From an uncultured Lachnospiraceae bacterium (GTDB lineage: Bacteria; Bacillota; Clostridia; Lachnospirales; Lachnospiraceae): DNA of 43,689 nt. Each line of letters begins with the position of its first letter. The first letter of the stretch is position 1. The translations under genes and the position numbers were made by a program. Location: NCBI GenBank assembly GCA_947631665.1, contig CANRMF010000015.1, positions 1-43,689 on the forward strand. The letters are read 5' to 3'. Positions 26,710-36,554 of this stretch are shown here, in pieces. The notes beneath the pieces were generated by a model. The model was not told the origin of the DNA. It made no database searches and saw only the letters and a list, made by a program, of their open reading frames with translations.

Positions 26710-26777
26710 GAGAGGTCTGTTTTAAAAAACAGGGCGCATAATTCATAATTTTTTGTTTCAATGAAAAGGAGAATATG

Positions 26778-26921
26778 ATGATTAACTTTGAAGAAGAAAT
26801 TAAAAAATTTCACCCGAGTCTGGAAATCGAGGAAGCGGAGGACGCCATCTACAACAACAATATTTCCGACATCACAGATATTATGATTGATATGGTAAAC
26901 GGATTAAAGGGTGAAAAATAA
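26778..26921 (+). CDS. 47-aa acidic protein of unknown function
   Basis: A small frame begins at tandem ATG codons (26775 and 26778); AAGGAG at 26766-26771 is six bases from the second, which I take as the start. The product, starting MINFEEEIKKFHPSLEIEEA, is acidic and mostly helical with no membrane segment. I do not recognise a family. It lies 20 bases before the zinc-ribbon/TPR gene and is probably in the same operon. A strong ribosome-binding site and non-random sequence support it as a real gene. Confidence 0.6.
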   Translation: MINFEEEIKKFHPSLEIEEAEDAIYNNNISDITDIMIDMVNGLKGEK

Positions 26922-26941
26922 GAAAGAGAAAGGCTGAAACG

Positions 26942-28354
26942 ATGATATGCTATAACTGTGGCAGCGTTCTGACCAACAGTGACTATTGCAGCCATTGTGG
27001 AATGAACGTGAGTGTTTATAAAAGAATTGTAAAGTTGTCAAACACTTACTATAATGCCGGTCTTACGAAGGCGAGAAACAGGGATTTATCCGGCGCGGCG
27101 GACACGCTGCGGCGGAGCGTCAAATTAAATAAACGAAACATTGACGCCAGAAATCTGCTGGGGCTGGTTTATTTTGAGATGGGGGAAACGGTACAGGCAT
27201 TCTCCGAGTGGGTGATGAGTACGAATATCCAGCCGGACAACAATCCGGCAGACCGCTATCTTACGGCAATCCAGCAGGAAAAGAGTAAGGTTGATGAACT
27301 CAACAGAACCATCAAAAAATTTAATGTCGCGCTGAATTATGCAAAGCATGATACGGACGACATGGCGATTATCCAGTTGAAAAAGGTGCTGAACCAAAAC
27401 CCGAAGCTGGTAAAAGCGTCGCAGCTTTTGTGTCTGCTTTACATGAAGCAGGGACAGTATGAGCGCGCAAAACGGACGATTAAAAAATCGTTGAAGGTGG
27501 ATAAGTGCAATCCGCTCAGTATCCGTTATCTGCGTGAAATCAACGAATATGTGGAAAACGAAAAAAAGAATGATCCGGAGACCGGTATCGAACGCAGGAG
27601 AAATCTGAGGGGCGTGCTGGTGGACAGGGAATATCTGAGCGGCAATGACGTGATTACCCCAAATAATAACTTTAAGGAAGCGGTAGCGGGAGCGCAGGGT
27701 ATTTTACATATTATTATCGGACTTTTAATTGGAGCGGCGTTAGTGTACTTTATCGTGACGCCTGCCCGCATGTCTAAAGTGACGGAGGAGAAAAACGAAC
27801 AGGCAGTGGAGTATAAGCGGGAGATTGCAATTAAAGATTCCACTTATGATTCGCTGGAGTCAGAGTACACCGCGTTAAAGACAGATTATGACAGGCTGAC
27901 GAAAGAAAAAGGCGATGCCGACCAGCATGAAAAAACAATCAGCGATAATTACAAATATCTGTTGTCCGCAGTGCAGTATTATCTGAATGGAAATGACGAT
28001 AAAAGCGCTGAACAGTTAGGGAAGGTCAATACGAAAGACGGCATGGACATGGAAAATTACAAAGCCGTCTATGATAAACTGTCCGGCGAGCTTTCCTCAA
28101 AAATCTCGCAGAGCGCTTATGACGCGGGCTTTGAGGCCTATGGAAATAAGGACTATGACGAGGCGATTGACCAGTTTAAAAAATGTCTGGAAACAGACAG
28201 AGACAACGACGATGCGGTTTACTATATGGCGTGGGCGTACAAAAACAAGGGTGACAGCGCAAACGCCAAAAAGTATTTCAAACAGATTGTAGATGATTTT
28301 CCGGATTCCGAACACGCAGACGTGGCGAGGACGCAGGCGGAAGACGAGGAATAA
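26942..28354 (+). CDS. Zinc-ribbon and TPR membrane protein
   Basis: The 470-aa product starts with a zinc ribbon (Cys3, Cys6, Cys16, Cys19). TPR-like helices follow (about 30-200), for example GLVYFEMGETVQAFSEWVMS. One membrane helix (about 252-272, IIGLLIGAALVYFIV) leads into a coiled coil (about 280-320) and a further TPR unit (about 390-465). With a single helix, one TPR region would be cytoplasmic and the other outside, so it could link inner and outer partners. I know no specific function. It is followed by a strong terminator, so it ends an operon that may begin at the 47-aa gene or at valS. Confidence 0.8.
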   Translation: MICYNCGSVLTNSDYCSHCGMNVSVYKRIVKLSNTYYNAGLTKARNRDLSGAADTLRRSVKLNKRNIDARNLLGLVYFEMGETVQAFSEWVMSTNIQPDNNPADRYLTAIQQEKSKVDELNRTIKKFNVALNYAKHDTDDMAIIQLKKVLNQNPKLVKASQLLCLLYMKQGQYERAKRTIKKSLKVDKCNPLSIRYLREINEYVENEKKNDPETGIERRRNLRGVLVDREYLSGNDVITPNNNFKEAVAGAQGILHIIIGLLIGAALVYFIVTPARMSKVTEEKNEQAVEYKREIAIKDSTYDSLESEYTALKTDYDRLTKEKGDADQHEKTISDNYKYLLSAVQYYLNGNDDKSAEQLGKVNTKDGMDMENYKAVYDKLSGELSSKISQSAYDAGFEAYGNKDYDEAIDQFKKCLETDRDNDDAVYYMAWAYKNKGDSANAKKYFKQIVDDFPDSEHADVARTQAEDEE

Positions 28355-28393
28355 TCTGCAACGTTCATCGGCGGATAAAAAGATTATTTTACG

Positions 28394-28428
28394 AAAGAGA
28401 AGAATCAGAGCGGTTCTTCTCTTTTTTT
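28394..28428 (+). terminator. Strong terminator just upstream of spoIIAA
   Basis: A perfect 11-bp stem (AAAGAGAAGAA 28394-28404 with its complement 28414-28424) has a 9-base loop and runs into seven T. It ends only about 10 bases before the spoIIAA ribosome-binding site, leaving no room for a promoter between. Confidence 0.88.
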
Positions 28429-28446
28429 ATTTTCGAGGGGGATTTT

Positions 28447-28791
28447 ATGGAGGTATTATATAAAGTTCAGGGAGAGGATTTAACCATCGTTCTTCCGGAA
28501 GAATTCGACCATCACAGCGCAAAAATTGTTACCGATCAATCGGACTGGTACATCATTACCGAGCGGATAAAAAATATTATTTTTGATTTCCATCGGACGA
28601 CTTTTATGGACAGCTCCGGCGTCGGCGCGATTATGGGGAGGTACAAACTCGTCAAGGGAAGCGGCGGAATTGTAACCGCAGTCAATGTCAATCAGTCGAT
28701 TGACCGGATTCTCACAATCTCCGGTCTGTACAAACTGATGGGACAGATAGAAAAAACAGGCGGACAGGCCGGCAGGAGGGGTTATGAATAA
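28447..28791 (+). CDS. spoIIAA: Anti-sigma F factor antagonist SpoIIAA
   Basis: SpoIIAA is a STAS-domain protein that, when unphosphorylated, pulls the anti-sigma factor SpoIIAB off sigma F in the forespore. The 114-aa product has the STAS core and the phosphorylation loop FMDSSGVGAIMGRYK, with the target serine at 56 or 57. GAGGGGG precedes the ATG. The 3' end overlaps spoIIAB by eight bases, and sigF follows: the classical spoIIA order. The partner SpoIIE phosphatase is not in this window. Confidence 0.95.
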   Translation: MEVLYKVQGEDLTIVLPEEFDHHSAKIVTDQSDWYIITERIKNIIFDFHRTTFMDSSGVGAIMGRYKLVKGSGGIVTAVNVNQSIDRILTISGLYKLMGQIEKTGGQAGRRGYE

Positions 28792-29269
28792 TAAAATTTT
28801 TGAAAACAATATTCTATTGGAAATGGACGCGGTTTCTGAAAACGAGTCTCTGGCAAGAATTGCGGTCGCAGGATTTCTGACGGTCATTAACCCTACGGTG
28901 GAGGAGCTTGACGAGATTAAGACGGCGGTGTCGGAGGCTGTGACCAACTCAATCATTCATGGATACGAGGAAGGACCGGGAAAAGTTGTTCTGCGCGGAA
29001 GACTGCTCAACAAAATTTTCTGTCATGGAAACGAAAAATACGACATGGATACCCTGTTGACGCTTGAGGTGGAGGACTATGGAAAAGGAATTGAAAATAT
29101 CGAGCAGGCAAAAGAACCGCTTTTTACGACAAAGCCGGAATTGGAACGCGCCGGCATGGGCTTTATGTTTATGGAAATGTTTATGGACTTTCTCGACGTC
29201 AAATCCGAGCCGGGAAAAGGGACGAAAGTGATTATGAAAAAGAAAATCAAAAAGGTCGTGTACCAATAA
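28784..29269 (+). CDS. spoIIAB: Anti-sigma F factor and kinase SpoIIAB
   Basis: SpoIIAB binds and inhibits sigma F and phosphorylates SpoIIAA with ATP. The 161-aa product has the GHKL ATPase boxes: N-box EAVTNSIIHGY (51-61, Asn55), G1 box VEDYGKGI (96-103) and GMGFMFMEMFMD. At 161 aa it is longer than the roughly 146 aa usual in Bacillus; most of the excess is an insert at about 73-90 (LLNKIFCHGNEKYDMD) between the N-box and the G1 box. The gene overlaps spoIIAA and precedes sigF. Confidence 0.95.
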   Translation: MNNKIFENNILLEMDAVSENESLARIAVAGFLTVINPTVEELDEIKTAVSEAVTNSIIHGYEEGPGKVVLRGRLLNKIFCHGNEKYDMDTLLTLEVEDYGKGIENIEQAKEPLFTTKPELERAGMGFMFMEMFMDFLDVKSEPGKGTKVIMKKKIKKVVYQ

Positions 29270-29309
29270 GAAAGAGGGGTTCTAAGGAATTTAATTTAAA
29301 AAGTTTTGT

Positions 29310-30020
29310 ATGGATCATATTGAATTGATAAAAAAAGCCCATGCGGGAGATAAATTATCCAGAGATAAACTGATAGAAATCAATACCGGACTAATCTGGA
29401 GCGTCGTCAAAAGATTTCTGAACCGCGGTTATGAGGCGGAGGACTTATTTCAGATTGGCTGCGTCGGAATCCTGAAAGCCATCGACCGGTTTGATTTACA
29501 GTACGAAACTGCATTTTCCACCTATGCGGTGCCGATGATAATGGGAGAAATCAGGCGTTTTTTGAGAGACGACGGACGGATTAAGGTCAGCAGGCAGATA
29601 AAAGAAAATCAGGGCAAAATTTTGAACTTCCGGCAGGATTTTATCAAACGTACCGGAAAAGAACCGACAATGAAGGAAATAGAGGAACACTGCGCAATAA
29701 AAATGGAGGAAATCGTGTGCGCAATGGAGGCGGCAGACTGCGTTCTCTATGGTGACGGTCAGGACGGTGACGGGCAGAATCTTTTTGAAAGGCTTACAAC
29801 GGAAAAGAATTTCGAGCAAGACGTCATCAATAAAGTTTTGGTACAGCAGGCGCTCAAGGAACTTGCGCCGGTTGAAAGGCGTCTGATTGAATACCGGTAT
29901 TTTGAAAATAAAACGCAGTCGGAGACGGGAAAACTGTTGGGACTGACGCAGGTGGCAGTTTCGCGAATGGAAAAGAAGTGTTTTGAAAAATTAAAAAAAA
30001 GTCTTTCGGAACCGGAATAA
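29310..30020 (+). CDS. sigF: RNA polymerase sigma factor F (forespore)
   Basis: Sigma F directs early forespore transcription, including spoVA in many clostridia. The 236-aa product has region 2 (GYEAEDLFQIGCVGILKAID), a region 3 stretch with KVSRQIKENQGKILNF and the region 4 helix-turn-helix with TGKLLGLTQVAVSRMEKK. The order spoIIAA-spoIIAB-sigF separates it from the related sigma G. The start ATG at 29310 has no close ribosome-binding site; AAGGA lies about 20 bases upstream and an in-frame stop rules out longer forms, so translation may be weak or coupled. Confidence 0.95.
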   Translation: MDHIELIKKAHAGDKLSRDKLIEINTGLIWSVVKRFLNRGYEAEDLFQIGCVGILKAIDRFDLQYETAFSTYAVPMIMGEIRRFLRDDGRIKVSRQIKENQGKILNFRQDFIKRTGKEPTMKEIEEHCAIKMEEIVCAMEAADCVLYGDGQDGDGQNLFERLTTEKNFEQDVINKVLVQQALKELAPVERRLIEYRYFENKTQSETGKLLGLTQVAVSRMEKKCFEKLKKSLSEPE

Positions 30021-30060
30021 TAATAAAAAAAAGCATCATAATAGTATCGTGAGGTGGAAT

Positions 30061-30687
30061 ATGAGCGATACTTTATATGTAAAGATGAGTCAGTCGAAGG
30101 AGCTGACAAAAGATTTGGTTACGGTCGGCGATGTGGCGCAGCTTCAATGTAAAAATGCGTCGATTGCAAACCGGATTAAAACCGAAAAACTGCTTTGCGA
30201 CCATACCGGCGGAAAAAAGCGGTATGTCGTATCAATTATGCATATTATAGAGATTTCAGACCGCATCTTTGAAAATGTTTCCGTACAGAATATCGGGGAA
30301 ACCGAGTGCGTTGTGGAGTTTAAACACCGTATCAGCCGAAACAGCGTGCTTGACATTGTAAAAATCATTGTCGTCTGTATTATCATTTTTTTCGGCGCGG
30401 GATTTTCCATTATGTCGTTCAATAACGATATTGACGTAAGCAAAATGTTTTCACAGATTGTTTCCCGGTTTTCCGTAAACCGCGAAACGGGCGTGAAAAT
30501 TCTTGAAACCTGTTATTCCGTCGGAATCGGTTTGGGAATTATTGTTTTTTATAATCACTTTTTTAACAGAAAACTGTCCAAGGATCCGACGCCGGTGGAG
30601 GTTGAAATGCAGAAATACGAGCAGGAAATCAATATGGCGATTATCGCGCAATCCGGTAAAGGGAGCGGAAAGAATTTAGCAAAATGA
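30061..30687 (+). CDS. spoVAA: Stage V sporulation protein AA
   Basis: SpoVAA is part of the SpoVA set of proteins that moves dipicolinic acid into the developing spore and out at germination. The 208-aa product (about 206 aa in Bacillus) has a soluble N-terminal region with the family's LYVKMSQSKEL opening. Two membrane segments follow, at about 103-122 and 153-172. ATG 30061 has GAGGTG directly upstream; an in-frame GTG at 30049 is less likely. Its end overlaps spoVAB by four bases (ATGA). Confidence 0.92.
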   Translation: MSDTLYVKMSQSKELTKDLVTVGDVAQLQCKNASIANRIKTEKLLCDHTGGKKRYVVSIMHIIEISDRIFENVSVQNIGETECVVEFKHRISRNSVLDIVKIIVVCIIIFFGAGFSIMSFNNDIDVSKMFSQIVSRFSVNRETGVKILETCYSVGIGLGIIVFYNHFFNRKLSKDPTPVEVEMQKYEQEINMAIIAQSGKGSGKNLAK

Positions 30688-31124
30688 CGGCATTACAGTA
30701 TATTTTATTGGGAATTATGGGAATCAGCGCAGGGGCGCTCATTGCGGCAGGACTGGTCGCTTTAATTACCACCACAGGCGTGATTACAAGAATGGCGGAC
30801 AAAACGCATACGGCATATTTTGTCAAGGGCTATGAGACGGCTATTTTTCTCGGCGGAACGCTTTGGAATCTGTTTTGGATTTTTCCGGTTGTTTTTCCGT
30901 TTGGCAAAGGGAGCGCGGTATTTTTTCAGATATTGATGTCCCTCTGTCAGGGCGTTTTTGTGGGGTGCCTTGCAATTTCACTGGCGGAAGCGCTCAATGG
31001 AACCGCGATTTTTGGCAGAAGAATTAAACTGGCAAAGGGCGTCGGAACCGTCATTTTGTCTCTGGCGCTCGGAAAAGTCGTTTATTCATTAGTACAGTTT
31101 TGGTTCGGCATGGTAAAAATATAG
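30684..31124 (+). CDS. spoVAB: Stage V sporulation protein AB
   Basis: SpoVAB is a small integral membrane protein of the SpoVA dipicolinate channel set. The 146-aa product (about 141 aa in Bacillus) has four hydrophobic segments, at about 5-28, 50-72, 78-100 and 118-140, and typical glycine-rich turns (GISAGALIAAGLVALI). Start codon overlaps the spoVAA stop. An 86-bp gap separates it from spoVAC. Confidence 0.9.
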   Translation: MTALQYILLGIMGISAGALIAAGLVALITTTGVITRMADKTHTAYFVKGYETAIFLGGTLWNLFWIFPVVFPFGKGSAVFFQILMSLCQGVFVGCLAISLAEALNGTAIFGRRIKLAKGVGTVILSLALGKVVYSLVQFWFGMVKI

Positions 31125-31210
31125 ATTTTTTCCGGTTGAGGCGGGAATCTATAACCGGACTTTTTATCCGTTTTCATTTTTTGAACATGAAGTTACCAAA
31201 GGAGGGGCGT

Positions 31211-31660
31211 ATGATTAGTGATGAGCAGAAAAAACAATATAATGATTATGTGAAGCAGGTCACACCAAACAACAGTCTTTTAAAGGATATGTGCAACGCA
31301 TTTTGGATTGGCGGACTGATTTGCCTGATGGGACAAATCTGGCTCGAAGTGTTTATGTATTTCGGAATGAATAAAGAAGACGCCGCGCTCTGGACTACGA
31401 TTGTCCTGATTTTAGAGAGCGTGCTGCTGACAGGATTTGGTCTGTATGCAAAAATTGCAAAATACGGCGGAGCGGGAACGCTGGTTCCGATTACCGGATT
31501 TGCAAACGGCGTTGCCTCGTCTGCAATAGAGTTCCGTATGGAAGGGGAAGTACTTGGTCTTGGCAGTAAGATTTTTACAATCGCGGGGCCGGTCATACTG
31601 TACGGAATTTTATCGAGCTGGGTTGTGGGCATTATTTATCTGATTATCAATGCGTTTTAA
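31211..31660 (+). CDS. spoVAC: Stage V sporulation protein AC
   Basis: SpoVAC is the membrane protein thought to act as a mechanosensitive channel for dipicolinate release. The 149-aa product (about 150 aa in Bacillus) has the conserved FWIGGLICLMGQ segment and the ITGFANGVASSAIEFR motif, with membrane helices between and after. ATG 31211 has AGGAGG seven bases upstream. In other spore formers spoVAD follows directly; here a reverse-oriented symporter gene intervenes. Confidence 0.95.
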   Translation: MISDEQKKQYNDYVKQVTPNNSLLKDMCNAFWIGGLICLMGQIWLEVFMYFGMNKEDAALWTTIVLILESVLLTGFGLYAKIAKYGGAGTLVPITGFANGVASSAIEFRMEGEVLGLGSKIFTIAGPVILYGILSSWVVGIIYLIINAF

Positions 31661-31698
31661 AAATCAGAAAAGACTGTCCGTTTTAGAACAGAGGCGTT

Positions 31699-31766
31699 AC
31701 AAAAAACTGCCCCGTATTATCGCGGCCGCCGGAGCAATCCGGCTTCATGCGGTGATACAGGGCAGT
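31699..31766. terminator. Bidirectional terminator between spoVAC and the symporter gene
   Basis: AAACTGCCC (31702-31710) pairs with GGGCAGTTT (31758-31766). Inside it, TATTATC pairs with GTGATA and a GCCGGA/TCCGGC hairpin closes a GCAA loop. On the - strand the stem runs into six T and would end the symporter transcript; on the + strand it is followed by CATTTT and could end the spoVAC transcript. Confidence 0.75.
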
Positions 31767-31812
31767 TTCATTTTAATCGTACAACCTGTGCGGTTTGGAA
31801 TTTATCCGTTAA

Positions 31813-33357
31813 TTAAATTTTTGCGTCCTTAACGGCTTCAAAATCTTCCACAATCTCTTTTTCCGGAGCCGGAGTCAGAAGACTTACGGCCACGATAAGG
31901 ACAGAAGAAACAATGAAGGCAGGCAGCAGTTCATAAATATCGAATGCGCCGCCTAACGGACGGACTAAAAACTTCCAGATAAATACCATTGCTCCGCCGG
32001 AAATAACGCCGGCAATCGCACCGTATTTATTAGAGCGTTTCCAGAACAGTGCAAAGAGCATCAGCGGGCCGAACGTAGCGCCAAATCCTGCCCATGCAAA
32101 CGATACGATGGTAAAGACGTTGCTGTCCGGATCGCTTGCCAAAATTACGCCGATAATGGCGATAATAATTACCGCGCCGCGCGCTACCAGCATTTTTTTC
32201 TTATCAGACAGCTTGAGCCCGAACACACCCTCTAAAAGATTTTCAGAGACGCTTGAGGAGGCTGCCAAAAGCTGGGAGTCAGAGGTAGACATCGTTGACG
32301 CTAAAATACCGGCAAGAATAACACCTGCGAGAATTGCAAACACAATACCGTAGCTGCTGAGCAGATGGGAGATTGCAACAATAATCGTTTCGCTGTCTGC
32401 GTGTCCGCCTTCTCCGGTCAGCGCGTCAATTTTTCCATGAGCGGTCATGCTGTATCCAATCACGCCGATGAATAAAGCGATTGCCATAGAAATCACTACC
32501 CAGATGCTTGCAACCCGTCTGGAAAGTTTTAATTTGTCAGTCTTTTCAATCGCCATAAATCTCAAGAGAATATGAGGCATTCCGAAATAGCCGAGTCCCC
32601 ATGCCAGCGTGGACACGATTGGAATGAAGCCGAAAGAAGAAGTTTCTTTGGTAAAGACATTGGTTGTTGCATTCAATGTAAAATAATCCGGAATTTTTCC
32701 GGCTGCCGCGATTACTTCGTGGACGCCGCCGACAGACCATACGCCGAATATTACAACGATAATCAGCGCAACGGACATAATAATGCTCTGGATAAAGTCG
32801 GTGGTACTTGCAGCCAGAAATCCGCCTAAAGTCGTGTATGCAATAATAACGATGGCACTGACAATCATTGCCGTCATATAGTTGACTCCAAATAAGGAAT
32901 GGAATAACTTTCCGCAGGCTGCAAAGCCGGAAGCGGTATATGGTACAAAGAAGATAATAATAATCAGCGCAGTTAATCCTTTTAATACTTTCTTATCGTG
33001 ATAACGGTTGGCAAAAAAGTCCGGAAGCGTAATCGAATGATTGATTGCCGAATATTTGCGAAGACGCTTTGCAACAATCAGCCAGTTGACATAAGTACCG
33101 ATTGCCAGACCCGTAATCGTCCAGAAGACTTCCGTAATACCGGTCAGGTATGCAAGGCCCGGAAGTCCCATCAGTAAATAACTGCTCATATCAGAAGCCT
33201 CTGCGCTCATTGCGGTCACAAAAGGCCCAAGCTTCCGTCCGCCTAAGTAAAAATCTCCGGTCGTGTTACTCTTTTTTGAATAGTAAATTCCTATCGCCAC
33301 AATTGCCACCATATAGACAAGAATGGAAATAAGAATCCCCAAGTTAGAACTTGACAT
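31813..33357 (-). CDS. putP: Sodium:proline/solute symporter (PutP type)
   Basis: This 514-aa protein is a member of the sodium:solute symporter family closest to PutP, which imports proline with Na+. It has the family's N-terminal YYSKKSNTTGDFYLGGRKLG, the TAMSAEASDMSSYLLMGLPG segment that lines the sodium and substrate site, and about 12-13 membrane helices, with AGVILAGILASTMSTSDSQLL carrying the Na2-site serines. The ATG at 33357 is preferred over one at 33390 because AAGGAG lies seven bases upstream. It lies in reverse orientation inside the spoVA operon, with its own terminator. Substrate specificity within the family is inferred. Confidence 0.88.
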   Translation of the reverse strand: MSSSNLGILISILVYMVAIVAIGIYYSKKSNTTGDFYLGGRKLGPFVTAMSAEASDMSSYLLMGLPGLAYLTGITEVFWTITGLAIGTYVNWLIVAKRLRKYSAINHSITLPDFFANRYHDKKVLKGLTALIIIIFFVPYTASGFAACGKLFHSLFGVNYMTAMIVSAIVIIAYTTLGGFLAASTTDFIQSIIMSVALIIVVIFGVWSVGGVHEVIAAAGKIPDYFTLNATTNVFTKETSSFGFIPIVSTLAWGLGYFGMPHILLRFMAIEKTDKLKLSRRVASIWVVISMAIALFIGVIGYSMTAHGKIDALTGEGGHADSETIIVAISHLLSSYGIVFAILAGVILAGILASTMSTSDSQLLAASSSVSENLLEGVFGLKLSDKKKMLVARGAVIIIAIIGVILASDPDSNVFTIVSFAWAGFGATFGPLMLFALFWKRSNKYGAIAGVISGGAMVFIWKFLVRPLGGAFDIYELLPAFIVSSVLIVAVSLLTPAPEKEIVEDFEAVKDAKI

Positions 33358-33514
33358 AATATTCTCCTTTTCACTAAAAATTTCAAACAATTACTTATTT
33401 TAGTATAAAAGCTGATTAAAAGCAAGAAAATTGGAAATAGTAATGCTATATCAGGGCCCGTTCGCATGAAGAATGGGCAGTTTAACACGATTATCTGGAA
33501 ATGGAGAAAGTAAC

Positions 33515-34525
33515 ATGGGAAAAATATTGGGAAAACAGAGTATTGCCTTTGAAAATCCGCCTTATATTATTGAGGGCGCTTCTGTGGTTGGCCCTAAAGA
33601 AGGGGAAGGCCCGCTTGGAAAACTGTTTGACGTGGTCGAACAGGATCCGATGCTTGGACAAACTTCATGGGAAGACGCGGAAAGTCTTTTGCAGAAGGAA
33701 GTGCTGCAGAAAGTACTGTTAAAGGCGAGAATTAACAGGGGAGATATCCGCTATATTTTTGCGGGCGATCTGCTCGGACAACTGGTAGGAACGACTTTTG
33801 GCGTGCTGGAGTATGAAATTCCGCTGTTTGGTATTTACGGCGCATGTTCGACGATGGGAGAGGCGCTGAGTCTGGCAGCCGTTATGGTTGAGGCGGGAAA
33901 CGCCGGAAATGTCGTGGCAATGACTTCAAGTCATTTTGCCAGCGCCGAGCGTCAGTTCCGCTTTCCGCTGGAATATGGAAAGCAGAGACCGTTTTCCGCG
34001 ACATGGACTGTGACGGGGGCAGGAGCGGTGATTGTCGGAAAAGAAAAAGGGTTTGCAAAGATTACCGGAATTACGACCGGCAGGATTGTCGATTTCGGTG
34101 TCAAAGACGCGCAGAACATGGGCGCGTGCATGGCTCCGGCAGCCGCAGACGTGCTGTACCGGCATTTTCAGGACTTTAACAGTATGCCGTCAGACTACGA
34201 TAAAATCATTACCGGCGATTTGGGTCTGGTCGGAAAAACCATTCTGTTTGATTTATTAAATGAGAAAGGATATGATATCGCGAAAGTTCATATGGACTGC
34301 GGCGTGGAGATGTTTGACGCCTCCGAGCAGGACACCCACGCAGGAGGAAGCGGCTGCGGCTGCGCCGCGACGGTATTGACCAGTTATATTTTCAAACAGT
34401 TGAAAAAGAAAGCGTATAAGAAAATTTTATTTATTCCAACGGGAGTGTTGATGTCCACAATCAGTTTTAATGAGGGAAACAGCGTTCCGGGAATTGCGCA
34501 CTGCGTACAGATAGAATGTTGTTAA
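33515..34525 (+). CDS. spoVAD: Stage V sporulation protein AD
   Basis: SpoVAD binds dipicolinic acid and has a thiolase/ketoacyl-synthase fold. The 336-aa product (about 338 aa in Bacillus) shows the conserved FGVLEYEIPLFGIYGACSTM segment with the thiolase-type cysteine, the MTSSHFASAERQFRFPLEYG stretch and the terminal HAGGSGCGCAA and ISFNEGNSVPGI motifs. ATG 33515 is chosen from family length and GGAG upstream; 33473 lacks support. Because the symporter separates it from spoVAC, it needs its own promoter; I found no convincing sigma F or G promoter upstream by eye. Confidence 0.95.
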   Translation: MGKILGKQSIAFENPPYIIEGASVVGPKEGEGPLGKLFDVVEQDPMLGQTSWEDAESLLQKEVLQKVLLKARINRGDIRYIFAGDLLGQLVGTTFGVLEYEIPLFGIYGACSTMGEALSLAAVMVEAGNAGNVVAMTSSHFASAERQFRFPLEYGKQRPFSATWTVTGAGAVIVGKEKGFAKITGITTGRIVDFGVKDAQNMGACMAPAAADVLYRHFQDFNSMPSDYDKIITGDLGLVGKTILFDLLNEKGYDIAKVHMDCGVEMFDASEQDTHAGGSGCGCAATVLTSYIFKQLKKKAYKKILFIPTGVLMSTISFNEGNSVPGIAHCVQIECC

Positions 34526-34538
34526 AAGGAGACGGAGT

Positions 34539-34892
34539 ATGATTTTTTTAAAAGCATTTTTAGTTGGCGGGGCAATCTGCGCACTTACCCAGATTGTAAT
34601 TGACAAAACAAAACTGACGCCTGCGAGGATTATGGTGGGGATTGTCTGCCTTGGCGTATTTTTGAGCGCGCTTGGAATTTACCAGCCGCTTGCGGATTTT
34701 GCGGGAGCGGGAGCGACGGTGCCGCTTTTGGGCTTCGGTCATAATCTCTGGAAAGGAATTAAAGAGGCAATTGACGCGCAGGGAGTGCTCGGACTGTTTA
34801 CCGGAGGGTTTAAGGCGAGCGCTGTCGGAATTTCTGCGGCGTTGGTTTTAAGTTATCTCGGAGCGCATATTTTTAAGTCCAAAATGTCATAG
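34539..34892 (+). CDS. spoVAE: Stage V sporulation protein AE
   Basis: SpoVAE (the SpoVAEb type) is a small membrane protein of the SpoVA channel set. The 117-aa product has four hydrophobic segments and the conserved FVGGAICA-like opening (FLVGGAICALTQIVIDKTKL) and the GAGATVPLLGFGH motif. AAGGAG precedes the ATG, 13 bases after spoVAD, so the two form one transcript. No clear terminator was seen after it. Confidence 0.93.
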   Translation: MIFLKAFLVGGAICALTQIVIDKTKLTPARIMVGIVCLGVFLSALGIYQPLADFAGAGATVPLLGFGHNLWKGIKEAIDAQGVLGLFTGGFKASAVGISAALVLSYLGAHIFKSKMS

Positions 34893-34995
34893 GTATGGAA
34901 AATTCCGGTAAAGTTATAAAAATTCACCATAAACTTAAAAAAATTAAGTAAATTAAGAATTGACATTATTTAATTAAGGAATAGCAAGCCGATAG

Positions 34996-35024
34996 TTGAA
35001 AATATTAAGAGCCTATTATATAAT
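34996..35024 (+). promoter_or_regulatory. Sigma-A type promoter of gdhA
   Basis: TTGAAA (34996-35001) and a perfect TATAAT (35019-35024) are separated by 17 bp. Transcription from about 35031 gives gdhA an unusually long leader of about 158 nt. Confidence 0.8.
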
Positions 35025-35030
35025 TTTAGT

Positions 35031-36523
<1,493 letters not shown>

Positions 36524-36554
36524 ACGTGTGTTAATACGTTATTGAAGTTTTCAT

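Noticed and set aside
26712-26757. Terminator after valS
   Set aside because: CTGTTTT/AAAACAG can pair, but the stem is weak, the loop is tiny and the T run comes 20 bases later, so it is not convincing.
28370-28407. Sigma H promoter for spoIIAA
   Set aside because: GGCGGATAA and GAAGAATCA resemble the two boxes, but they are 20 bases apart rather than the 12-14 expected.
33391-33514. Sigma F or sigma G promoter for spoVAD
   Set aside because: GTATA (33403-33407) and GCATG (33464-33468) resemble -35 elements, but no properly spaced -10 element fits either consensus well.
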